Shown here: one piece after another, positions 1 through 8,100 of the stretch | Layout of the letters: each line of letters begins with the position of its first letter | How positions within the stretch are numbered: position 1 is the stretch's first letter | Assembly (NCBI GenBank): GCA_031257655.1 | Contig: JAIROF010000112.1 | Coordinates: 1 to 10,826, forward strand | Length of the DNA: 10,826 nucleotides | Direction of reading: 5' to 3' | Source: Prevotellaceae bacterium | GTDB taxonomy: Bacteria > Bacteroidota > Bacteroidia > Bacteroidales > UBA932 | Position numbers and translations under genes: made by a program | The notes under the pieces: generated by a model | What the model saw: the letters and a program-made list of their open reading frames with translations, nothing else | Databases searched by the model: none | What the model was told of the DNA's origin: nothing

Positions 1-2
1 CT

Positions 3-62
3 TTTGTGGCATTGCAGAGGTTGAATGAAAAGCAACAAAAAAAGCAAATGGGGCTTAATTAA
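3..62 (+). CDS. C-terminal tail of an upstream gene (partial)
   Basis: This frame is open from the window edge to a TAA at 60-62 and encodes about 19 residues ending in a charged, Gln/Lys-rich helix-like tail (LNEKQQKKQMGLN). The other two forward frames stop at 22-24 and 26-28, so this is the longest tail available. It ends 11 bases before the next ATG, which fits a gene in the same operon. Nothing in so short a tail identifies the family. It could be a small transcriptional regulator, which often precedes ABC-transporter operons, but that is a guess from position only. Confidence 0.4.
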   Translation, partial: FVALQRLNEKQQKKQMGLN

Positions 63-73
63 AAAAACATAAA

Positions 74-484
74 ATGAAAACAAGCAAAGAATATCCTGTA
101 TTGAGCAGAAAGCTTTCTACTGCAAGCGAGCTGGTTGCCATTCTTTTCGGCATAAGCTCAACAAGCGGATTAATTCAGGCTGGAGGCATATTATTCAAAA
201 ATGATGCTAAAAATTTTGTCATTTTTGCTATTTTGTGTGCTGCTATTGCAATCCTACTGTACGTAATTTTCAGAAGAATTGTAGCATCCATCCAGGAAAG
301 GGCAGGTACGTTAGTAAAATTTTTTTGTGTGCTGGTAATGGTAACGCTAAATTTCGGCGTCATTTACCTTTACTCATACCAAATGCTTACATCAAAACAC
401 CTTTTGTATGCAATGCTTCCTGTAAGCGCAATTATTACTTTTACTTGCTTGCTAATGTGGGTACGTTTTCCCCTTAAAAGATAA
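74..484 (+). CDS. Small four-helix integral membrane protein, function unknown
   Basis: A 136-residue protein with a short positively charged cytoplasmic start (MKTSKEYPVLSRK) and four hydrophobic segments at roughly residues 18-40, 46-66, 80-102 and 107-131, with an Arg-rich link (FRRIVASIQER) between the second and third. No catalytic motif or recognised domain is visible. The ATG at 74 is the first in frame and lies 11 bases after the preceding stop. The gene ends 6 bases before the permease gene, so it probably shares the efflux operon. It is visibly more AT-rich than the genes after it, and codon use changes sharply at about position 490, suggesting a different history or weak selection. 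It may be an accessory or sensory membrane subunit, but I do not recognise the family. Confidence 0.75.
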   Translation: MKTSKEYPVLSRKLSTASELVAILFGISSTSGLIQAGGILFKNDAKNFVIFAILCAAIAILLYVIFRRIVASIQERAGTLVKFFCVLVMVTLNFGVIYLYSYQMLTSKHLLYAMLPVSAIITFTCLLMWVRFPLKR

Positions 485-490
485 GCCGCT

Positions 491-1741
491 ATGAGCGTCA
501 GCATCGAAGCGCTGCGGGAGATTTACCACTCCATCCGCCAGAACAGGGTTAGGGCTATCCTGTCGGGGTTTGGCATTTCGTGGGGTATTCTGATACTTGT
601 GGTGCTGCTGGGCACGGGCAAGGGGTTTCAGGATTCCGTGATGGACATATTCAGCGTCTTTGCCCAGAAGAGCGTGTACGTGTACGGCGGGGCAACGTCT
701 GTGAAGCATAAGAACATAAAGGAGGGGGCGGCCATTCAGTTTGACATGGAGTACCTGAAAAAGCTGCGCATCCGGTACCCGGAGGTTGCGGCCATTTCGC
801 CGGAGGTAGCCGCCATGCTGCCCGTGCGGCGCGAAGCGAGGAGCAGCGTGTTCCGAACGGTTGGCGTTAACGCAGATTACATGCGGATTAAAATCCTTCG
901 GGCAAAGGAAGATGGGCGGCTATTCAACGCATCGGACGTCGAGAATGAGCGCCACGTGGCGGTGGTTGGCGAAAACGTGGCCGCCGGCCTGTTCAAAAAT
1001 CAGCTCGCCGTGGGGAAGCCAATCAGCATTGCCGGCGCCATTTTCCGGGTCGTCGGCGTGCTGAGGAACGACGACATTTTTGGCGCGTCGGAAATCAACA
1101 CCGTGTATATCCCCTACCCCTGCTACCTGAAAACGGTCAACAGCGATCCCCGGTTCAGCGCTTTTTGCCTGTACCTTTCGGCAGAGGCCGATTCCAAAAA
1201 ATTCGAGGAGAGCTTACGGAATTACGTGGCGTACCACTCCGATTTTTCGTCGGCAGACAGGCAGGCGCTGTACATTGCCAACTTCGAGACGCAAACCACG
1301 GCCTTTGAATCCCTGTTCAAAGGTCTGCGGCAAATCATCTGGATATTCGGCCTCTGCTTTCTGGTGAGCGGGGTGGTGGGCATTTCCAACATCATGCTGG
1401 TGGTGGTAAAGGAGCGGACGAACGAGATCGGGATTCGGCTGGCCGTAGGCGCTTTGCCCAAGTCCATCGTCCGGCTGGTTTTGCTCGAGTCGGTTGCCAT
1501 CACCGCCCTATCGGGGTTGGCCGGGTTGGCCGCCGGCAAGGGCGTTTTGCTGCTCGTCAACCGGCTCCTGGCCATGTCGGATGAGAATATGCTGATGAAG
1601 CAAACGTCGTTTGACTGGCTTACGGCGCTGGGAGCTTTGGCCGTGCTCGTGGTGGCCGGGGTGGCCGCCGGCGCCTTTCCGGCAGTAAAAGCGTCAACCA
1701 TTGAGCCTGTTGACGCCATTCGATACGAAAACAGAGGATAG
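491..1741 (+). CDS. MacB/FtsX-type ABC transporter permease
   Basis: A 416-residue inner-membrane subunit of a type VII (MacB/LolCDE-like) ABC transporter, which couples cytoplasmic ATP hydrolysis to movements of a periplasmic domain rather than moving substrate through the membrane. The expected order is visible: a cytoplasmic start (ALREIYHSIRQNRVRAIL), a first membrane helix at about 23-44, a large periplasmic core (about 45-275), then three helices at about 282-303, 325-357 and 375-402. The FtsX-domain signature ERTNEIGIRLAVGA follows the second helix (Glu308), and the tail ends in the family-typical ASTIEPVDAIRYE. In MacB the ATPase is fused to the N-terminus of this subunit; here it is a separate gene further down. 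Only one permease is encoded, so a homodimer is expected. The stop is 6 bases before the adaptor gene. Confidence 0.93.
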   Translation: MSVSIEALREIYHSIRQNRVRAILSGFGISWGILILVVLLGTGKGFQDSVMDIFSVFAQKSVYVYGGATSVKHKNIKEGAAIQFDMEYLKKLRIRYPEVAAISPEVAAMLPVRREARSSVFRTVGVNADYMRIKILRAKEDGRLFNASDVENERHVAVVGENVAAGLFKNQLAVGKPISIAGAIFRVVGVLRNDDIFGASEINTVYIPYPCYLKTVNSDPRFSAFCLYLSAEADSKKFEESLRNYVAYHSDFSSADRQALYIANFETQTTAFESLFKGLRQIIWIFGLCFLVSGVVGISNIMLVVVKERTNEIGIRLAVGALPKSIVRLVLLESVAITALSGLAGLAAGKGVLLLVNRLLAMSDENMLMKQTSFDWLTALGALAVLVVAGVAAGAFPAVKASTIEPVDAIRYENRG

Positions 1742-1747
1742 TGAGGT

Positions 1748-2830
1748 ATGAAAACAGTAAAAGCTGCGCTAATCGCATTTTTTGCGCTGATGGCGGGATT
1801 TATTGCCTACCGCTCCCTGAGCAAAGGCGGGAGGGATGCGTACACAACCGTTACGCTCCGGCTCAGGGACGTGAGCGAAACCATCCATATCCCCGGAAAC
1901 GTATTTCCGGCAAAGGAGATTGAAATCAAGTCGCAGCTTTCGGGGATTTTGGAGAATATTTCGGTAAAAATCGGCGACTACGTGAAGGAGGGTGCACCGG
2001 TGGCGGCTATAAAGCTGGTACCCGGCACCTTTGATATCGAGCGTCTGGAGAGCAGCGTCAATACGGCGCAGATTGAGTACGATGCGCGAAAAATAGAGTA
2101 CGAGCGCGCGCAGCGGCTGTACGCAACCAGCACCATATCCCATGCCGAAATGGACGAGCAGAGGCGGATTTACAAGCTGGTGCAGGAAAGCTTAAATTCG
2201 GCGATAAATCAGCTGGACATCCTGAAAAAGGGGCGCGTGTCGTCCAAAAACATTTCCAACTTAGTAAAGGCAAGCACGTCCGGCACGGTGATCGACCTTC
2301 CGCTGGAGGTAGGCGCCTCCGTAATTGAGCGCAACAACTATAATCCGGGTACAACCGTTGCCGTTGTTGCCGAAACGAAGCTGTTCAAGTTCCGGACGCT
2401 CATAGCGGAGCACTACCTGCGCTACCTGTCGCTTGGCGACACGATATCGCTGTCGTTTAGCGCGTATCAGGATTTGACGGCCAGGGCAGCAGTCGTCAAA
2501 ATATCGTCGAAAGGAAATCCTGAAAACGGCATTATGAAGTACTTGCTGGAGGCGGAATTTACCATCACGGACAGCATGCCTGTCCTGCGCTCGGGCTATT
2601 CGGCCACGGCGGAGATTGTTTTGCAAAGCAAAGCCAACGTTCTGTCTGTGGAAGAAAAGCACATTGTGTACCAAAATGACTCCACGTATCTTTACTTGCC
2701 GGACACGCCCAATAAAAAAGCAATAAAACGAACAATTACCACCGGCGTTTCGGACGGCATTTACACGGAAATCACAGCCGGAGCGACGCTGGACGACAAG
2801 ATAATCACGAACTATGATAAGGTTAATTGA
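1748..2830 (+). CDS. Periplasmic adaptor (MacA/HlyD-like membrane-fusion protein)
   Basis: A 360-residue adaptor that bridges the inner-membrane transporter and the outer-membrane channel. Residues 1-22 form an N-terminal hydrophobic anchor without a lipobox Cys, so it is probably tethered by an uncleaved helix. Two half-lipoyl motifs flank an alpha-hairpin: the first around 53-92 (PAKEIEIKSQLSGIL ... VGDYVKEG-like, here IGDYVKEGAPV), the second around 172-190 (VKASTSGTVIDLPLEVGAS). Between them residues 97-163 are rich in Glu, Arg and Gln with long heptad-like stretches (coiled-coil hairpin). A beta-barrel and membrane-proximal part follow (about 205-360). Length and layout match RND/MacA-type adaptors. 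The final 17 bases overlap the ATPase gene in another frame, pointing to coupled translation. Confidence 0.92.
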   Translation: MKTVKAALIAFFALMAGFIAYRSLSKGGRDAYTTVTLRLRDVSETIHIPGNVFPAKEIEIKSQLSGILENISVKIGDYVKEGAPVAAIKLVPGTFDIERLESSVNTAQIEYDARKIEYERAQRLYATSTISHAEMDEQRRIYKLVQESLNSAINQLDILKKGRVSSKNISNLVKASTSGTVIDLPLEVGASVIERNNYNPGTTVAVVAETKLFKFRTLIAEHYLRYLSLGDTISLSFSAYQDLTARAAVVKISSKGNPENGIMKYLLEAEFTITDSMPVLRSGYSATAEIVLQSKANVLSVEEKHIVYQNDSTYLYLPDTPNKKAIKRTITTGVSDGIYTEITAGATLDDKIITNYDKVN

Positions 2831-3476
2831 CGTACATAAAACATACACGACCCCGTTTACCTGTTTGCATGTGCTGAAGGGGATTCATTTATCGGTCAGG
2901 CAGGGCGAAATGGTGGCCATCATGGGCGCATCGGGCTCGGGCAAGTCCACGCTGATGAATATTCTTGGCCTCCTTGACAGGTACGACGCGGGCGAGTACT
3001 ACATGAGCAACCGGCTGATGAAGCATTTGTCGCGCGAAGAAAGTGCCCGGTGCCGGAATCGCCTCATCGGATTTGTGTTTCAGTCGGCCAACCTGATTGC
3101 GTACAAGAATATTGTCGAAAATGTGGCGCTACCGCTATACTACCGTGGGGTAAGGCGAAAGGAGCGGAACCTGCTGGCGTTGGAGCAGCTGCATCAGCTG
3201 GGGTTGGAGGAGTGGAGCCGCCATTTTCCCAACGAGCTGTCGGGCGGTCAGAAGCAGCGGGTGGCCATTGCCAGAGCCCTCTTGCCGGAACCGCCCGTAA
3301 TTCTTGCCGACGAGCCTACCGGACAGCTTGACTCCCAAACATCAGCCGAAGTGATAGCGATGCTGAAAGCCATCAACCAAAAGGGAACAACAATTATTAT
3401 CGTTACGCACGAGCCGCTGGTTGCCAATGCAGCCCATCGCATTATACACATCAAAGACGGAACGGTTGAATCATGA
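2814..3476 (+). CDS. ABC transporter ATPase (MacB/LolD-type)
   Basis: A 220-residue cytoplasmic nucleotide-binding subunit. All catalytic motifs are intact: Walker A GASGSGKST (38-46), Q-loop Gln90, signature LSGGQ (142-146), Walker B VILADE with catalytic Glu167, D-loop at 172-173 and H-loop His199. The sequence before the D-loop reads GQLDS where most relatives have GNLDS, a mild change. The size and the MGASGSGKSTLMNILG context are typical of the MacB/LolD/FtsE group, which pairs with FtsX-fold permeases. It should form a dimer bound to the permease encoded at 491-1741. The start at 2814 lies inside the adaptor gene, and the stop overlaps the next start as ATGA. Powering efflux is the likely role; lipoprotein release (LolD) is less likely given the adaptor and TolC partners. 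Confidence 0.95.
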   Translation: MIRLIDVHKTYTTPFTCLHVLKGIHLSVRQGEMVAIMGASGSGKSTLMNILGLLDRYDAGEYYMSNRLMKHLSREESARCRNRLIGFVFQSANLIAYKNIVENVALPLYYRGVRRKERNLLALEQLHQLGLEEWSRHFPNELSGGQKQRVAIARALLPEPPVILADEPTGQLDSQTSAEVIAMLKAINQKGTTIIIVTHEPLVANAAHRIIHIKDGTVES

Positions 3477-4840
3477 AGCGAGTCGCTGTTTTTTTGAGCC
3501 TGGCAGCCTTGCCGGCTGCGCTGTATGCGCAGAAAAAGTGGACGCTGAATGAGTGCATTGACTATGCAACGAAAAACAGCTTGAACGTCAAAACTTCACA
3601 GCTGACAATCCAATCCAACCGTATCCTGGCGGACAAGTCTCGCCTGAGCTATGTCCCGGACTTGACGCTTTACTCAGACTACCGGCTAAACACCAATCGC
3701 TCATTAGCTCCTCTAACCTATTCGTTCATTGAAAATACGCACAACCATGCGGCAGATGTCGGCATAAACCTGGGGGCAAATCTCTTTGACGGGTTGAGAA
3801 AATACTACGCCTACCATAAAAGTTTATCAGATTGGGAGGCGAGCATGGCCGATTTCGAGGCGCTGAAAAACGACCTCTCGCTGTCTGTCCTGCTCAGCTA
3901 CATGAATATCCTCCTCAGCAAGGAAATTATCAGCTCCGTTAAGCAGCAGCTGGAGAACTCGGAACAGCATATCGGCCAAGCCAAACGCTTGCTTCAGGAA
4001 GGAGTGATAACAGCTGAAAAATTGCAAAACCTTCAGATCCAAAGGGACAATGAAAAATACGCGCTGGCCGATGCAGAAGGCAACCTCGTTAGCGCGATAA
4101 TCAACCTGTGCTCGTTGCTCAACATAGCTGATTATCAAACATTCGATATTGAAGATGAGTACTCCTTCAGGAGCGTAGAAATGATTCCGCTGAAGGATAT
4201 TATCGCATCGGCGATGTCGCTTCCCCAGGTGCAGGCTGGTAAAATAAAAATCCGGTCGGCAGAATACGGCTTAAAGGTTGCCAGAAGTGACTTGTATCCG
4301 ACACTTTCCTTCGGCGCATTTTTCGGAAGCTCGTACTCCGACTTGAGAAAAAGGGTGCTGCCTGACGCAAACGGAAATCCGTTAATAGCTGGGAACGAAT
4401 ATCTTTATGATGGCTACCCGTTTTTCAATCAGCTCAATAATCATCGGAGCGCCTACCTGTCGCTTACAGCCGGCTATCCGATTCTCAACCTTTTCCAAAC
4501 GAAGAAAAACATTGCGCTGGCAAAGCACAATATCCTGAATGCACAGTACGAGCTGCAAGCCATCGAAAAAAAGCTGACGGAGCACATTGCGCAGACCTAC
4601 GCGGAGGTGGAAACCGCCCGAAAAAAATACGAGGCGTCGCTTTCGGCAAGCGAGCATGCAAGAGCCATCCTTTCATACGCGGTTAATAAGCTAACAAACG
4701 GCGTTTTAACCCCAAGCGACTATACCGTTACGAAGAACAACCTGATGGTCGCCGAAGCGCAGGCAAGCCGCGCCAAGTATGAGTATTTTTTCAAGCTGGA
4801 GCTGCTGATGTTTTACTACAGCCAGGCTAATGCCATGTAA
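3473..4840 (+). CDS. TolC-like outer-membrane efflux channel
   Basis: A 455-residue outer-membrane factor that would complete the tripartite pump. Residues 1-19 form a signal peptide (MKRVAVFLSLAALPAALYA) with probable cleavage before Gln20, followed by the family-typical mature start WTLNECIDYATKNS. Two long helix-rich repeats (about 100-215 and 340-450, rich in Gln, Glu, Lys and Ala) alternate with Tyr-rich strand segments (about 60-95 and 270-335, e.g. LTAGYPILNLF), matching the duplicated TolC fold. The length is normal for the family. The ATG overlaps the ATPase stop by four bases (ATGA), so the two are translationally coupled. The gene is the last of the operon, with no close gene for 343 bases. 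Confidence 0.93.
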   Translation: MKRVAVFLSLAALPAALYAQKKWTLNECIDYATKNSLNVKTSQLTIQSNRILADKSRLSYVPDLTLYSDYRLNTNRSLAPLTYSFIENTHNHAADVGINLGANLFDGLRKYYAYHKSLSDWEASMADFEALKNDLSLSVLLSYMNILLSKEIISSVKQQLENSEQHIGQAKRLLQEGVITAEKLQNLQIQRDNEKYALADAEGNLVSAIINLCSLLNIADYQTFDIEDEYSFRSVEMIPLKDIIASAMSLPQVQAGKIKIRSAEYGLKVARSDLYPTLSFGAFFGSSYSDLRKRVLPDANGNPLIAGNEYLYDGYPFFNQLNNHRSAYLSLTAGYPILNLFQTKKNIALAKHNILNAQYELQAIEKKLTEHIAQTYAEVETARKKYEASLSASEHARAILSYAVNKLTNGVLTPSDYTVTKNNLMVAEAQASRAKYEYFFKLELLMFYYSQANAM

Positions 4841-5052
4841 GCATTTAATTTTCACCTTTTCATTTACCTTCAAGCAGCAAACTGCAAGGCGCGTAAAGTT
4901 TTTTCATAACGGTAACAGCCCAATATTATGCTAAAAAAAAATCACCGGCAAAGATAAATCATTGCCTATTTTACCATGAGCGCAAAATGTTTACTTTGTA
5001 AGGGTGTAATGTTTCGCGGTGAGGGATTTTGCTACTTATTGCGGAGAATTTT

Positions 5053-5099
5053 GTTAGCTGCGCTTCAGCATGCCAAATAAGGGCATATTTTTTGCTAAC
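5053..5099. terminator. Nested inverted-repeat element, possible terminator or regulatory structure
   Basis: GTTAGC (5053-5058) and GCTAAC (5094-5099) are perfectly complementary and enclose a smaller hairpin, ATGCC (5070-5074) / GGCAT (5082-5086) with a 7-base loop, followed by ATTTTTT (5087-5093). A GCTG/CAGC stem (5057-5060/5066-5069) competes with the outer stem. The inner hairpin plus T-run looks like an intrinsic terminator for read-through from the efflux operon. The outer stem would pull the T-run into a larger structure, so an alternative folding role or a protein-binding site just upstream of the regulator promoter is also possible. The stems are short, so confidence is modest. Confidence 0.4.
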
Positions 5100-5101
5100 G
5101 T

Positions 5102-5136
5102 TTTGCCCCTTTTTTGCTCTTTTTTTTCTATTTTTG
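5102..5136 (+). promoter_or_regulatory. Candidate promoter of the hybrid two-component regulator
   Basis: TATTTTTG at 5129-5136 matches the Bacteroidota -7 consensus TAnnTTTG exactly. The best -33 TTTG is at 5102-5105, 23 bases upstream, longer than the usual 19-21; another TTTG at 5113-5116 is too close. The predicted transcription start would be near 5143, leaving a leader of about 40 bases before the ATG at 5184. The -7 match is seen directly; use as a promoter is inferred. Confidence 0.4.
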
Positions 5137-5183
5137 CAGACCGGAAAATTGGAATACCGCAGTAAACTCATATCGCTCTCATT

Positions 5184-8100
5184 ATGAATAGATTACGAAT
5201 TGCCACAGCGTGTATTATGCTGATAATGAGCAACTTGTCTAAGGGGGGGGGGGAATTATGACTACGATTTTTCCCGCTTAGACAACACCAACGGGCTGTC
5301 CAACAATCAGGTAGAGTACATCTACAAGGATAGCCGGGGCTTTATGTGGTTTGCCACCAGCTACGGCCTTAACCGCTACGACGGGCACGATTTCGTTGTC
5401 TATAAGCCCGGCAGCGACACCACAAGCATCCCCTACAACGCTGTCAGGGATATTCGGGAGGACGTGCACGGAAACCTGTGGCTCAAGGGAAACCCCGGCT
5501 ACGCCGTGTACGACTACCGCACCGAGCGGTTTATTCGCAACATCGCCCCCCTTCTTCGGCCGCTGGGTGCGCCGGAAAATCCGATGATTGTGGAGTTTAA
5601 CGACAAAAAAGATTGCTACCTCTACTACCCCCACGACGGCGTCTACCTCTACAGCGTTGGCGAGCAGCAGCTCAAGCGCTACGGGCAGCGCTCCGATTCC
5701 GATTCCGATTCTGGCTCGTTGAGCGGCGGCAGCATCCTGCGGATTATGCCGGATGGCGACCGCTGCTGGGCGCTTTTTGAAAACGGCCTGCTGGAGCGCC
5801 TCAACCTGAAAACCGGACGGGTTGACTTTCGCTCGGACTACATTTACAAAAACAAAAACCAAGAATCCTCCGTTATTTCCCGCAGCATGTTTATTGACTC
5901 CGATGGCAACCCGTGGGTTTACCCCGGCTTTTCGGACAAGGGGGTGCTCTACCTGGACATGGAGACGCAGCAATGGGCGGTGTTCAACAAGCAGCATCAC
6001 CCCAACATCCACTCCGACTTTGTGCGGGGGGTATGCGAGGATAAAAATGGCCGCGTATGGATTGCAACCGACCACGGCGGGGTGAGCATTTTTGACAAAA
6101 AGAGCGGGCGCATCGGGGTTTTGAAGCACGACCCCCAAAATCCCACCTCCATCAGCCAAAATTCTACCATAAGCATCTACTGCGACGACGTTGGAACGGT
6201 ATGGATTGGGACGTACAAGAACGGGGTGTCGTACTACAACCCGCAAATGTTCAAGTTCAAAAAGCCCCGGCTCTCGTGCTTTACCGACCGGTCGCCCGAA
6301 ATAAAAGACTGCAACGCCCTGCTCGAAGACCGGAGCGGCAACCTGTGGATTGGCACCAACGGCGAAGGGCTTATCCGGTACAGCCGGCAAGCGCAATCGC
6401 TCCAAGTGTTCAGGCACAACCCGAACGACCCGAGCAGCATTTCGTCCAACATCATCGTCTCCCTGCTGGAGGACCACGAGGGGAAAATATGGGTGGGCAC
6501 CTTTTTTGGCGGATTAAACCGGGTGGAGGGAAATCGCTTTGTGCGCTACCTCCCCGACCCGGGCAGCAGCAATTCGCTCTCCAACAAGAGCGTTTACAAG
6601 CTCATTGAGGACAGGCAGCACAACATCTGGATGGCCACGCTGGGCGGCGGCGTGAGCCGGCTCGCGCCCGACCGCAAAACGTTTGGCCGCATCGCGCTCA
6701 ACAGCCAGCAGGACTACATCCTCTCCATGTACACCAAAGACTACAAAAGCATTATCCTGTGCACCGCCGGCGGGGTGACCCTGCTGGACACGGAAACGGG
6801 CCGCATCGCCCCCTACCCCCACAGCGCCGGCGCCGGCGCCGCCATGAGCGGCGTTATCGTCAACGCCATCATCGACAGGCGCGATCAGCTGTGGCTGGCA
6901 ACCGACAACGGCATCATTATCTACAACCCGGCCAGGGACAAAACCACCTTCCTGCTGGCCGCCAACGGGCTGCCCAGCGAGCAGGTCAGCTCGTTTGTGG
7001 AGGATAGCGAGGGCAAAATATGGGCGGGAACGCGCAACGGCATCTCCTGCATCACCCCCATAGCGCAAGGCGAAGAAATGGCCTACGCCATCGCCTCGTT
7101 CGACGAAAAGGACGGCCTGCTAAGCCCCATCTGCAACCCCAACGCCGTTTTTAAAACGAAAGACGGCCACATCTACATGGGCTGCACAAAGGGCTACGCG
7201 TACTTCGACCCGCTCTCCATTCCCTTCAACGCCAACGCCCCTCAACCCCGCTTTACGGCGCTGGAAATCGGCAACCAAATCATCCGCCCCGCCGCAAAGC
7301 ACCACAGCCAGGTGGTCCTGAGCCAATCCCTTACGTGCACAGAGCGGCTGGAGCTGGGCTACAGCCAAAACAGCTTTAGCATCCATTTTTCGGCCTTCAA
7401 CTTTATCCACCCCGAAAAAAATAAGTACCGCTACCGCTTAGAGGGATTTGACCCCGGCTGGATAAGCGCCAAAAAAGGGCAAAACTCCGCCTTCTACTCC
7501 AACCTGAACCCGGGGAGCTACAAGCTCATGGTTTACGCCTCCAACAACGATGACCTATGGGCCGAGCAGCCGATTACGCTCGACGTCATCATCCACCCGC
7601 CCTTTTGGCTCTCCTGGTGGGCCTACCTGGCCTATGGGCTGCTTACTTTCGGCGCCCTGTTCTTCGCCATGCGCCTCCTGCTCAAGCGGCAGCGGGCGGA
7701 GTTCGAGAACGTGCACCGCATCATGGAGGCGCGCCAAACGCACGAAATCGACGAAATGAAATTCCGCTTTTTTACCAACATCAGCCACGAGTTTCGCACG
7801 CCGCTTACGCTGATCATCAACCCGACCGAAAAGCTGCTGAGCGAAGCGCGCACAGGCGACGAGAGAAAGCTGCTGGAGATTATCCAAAACAACGCGCTGA
7901 GCCTGCTGGAGCTGGTCAACCAGGTGCTGGATTTTCGGCGCATGGACGTACAAAAAGAGCAGCTGCACCTCTCGATGGGCGACATGGTGGCCTACGTAAA
8001 GGATATCTGCTACTCGTTCAGCGATTTGACCAACAAAAAGAGCATCACGCTAACGTTTACCACCGCCATCCGGGAGCTGCAAATGGAGTTTGATAAGGAA

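Larger units (their letters stand above)
4841..5183. other. Intergenic spacer between the efflux operon and the hybrid regulator
   Basis: A 343-base AT-rich stretch without a convincing gene. The short minus-strand frame at 4971-5171 has no family features and no promoter or start context to support it. A weak hairpin (GCAG/CTGC) lies at about 4877-4890, with a T-run somewhat later (4898-4904). The notable contents are the inverted-repeat element at 5053-5099 and the candidate promoter at 5102-5136, listed separately. A run of nine A is at about 4933-4942. Confidence 0.7.

Noticed and set aside
5102..5116. Second TTTG at 5113-5116 as the -33 box of the HTCS promoter
   Set aside because: It is only 12 bases from the -7 element, too close for the normal 19-21-base spacing.
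4971..5171. Small minus-strand gene in the spacer before the HTCS
   Set aside because: The 66-codon frame is basic and featureless, has no promoter context of its own and runs over the HTCS promoter; it is more likely a chance frame in AT-rich DNA.
5278..6477. Long open frame of 399 codons on the minus strand opposite the HTCS sensor
   Set aside because: Its composition (very rich in Val, Ala, Pro, Asn) is that of an antisense shadow of a GC-rich propeller gene, it shows no domain features, and the plus-strand frame is clearly the real gene.
6824..6843. GGCGCC-rich repeat as a possible slippage site
   Set aside because: It encodes an Ala-Gly stretch in a loop, the period is frame-neutral and such runs are common by chance in GC-rich coding DNA; no further signal supports a function.
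6514..7068. Minus-strand frame of 184 codons opposite the HTCS sensor
   Set aside because: It lies fully within the HTCS propeller region and has shadow-type composition with no recognisable motif.
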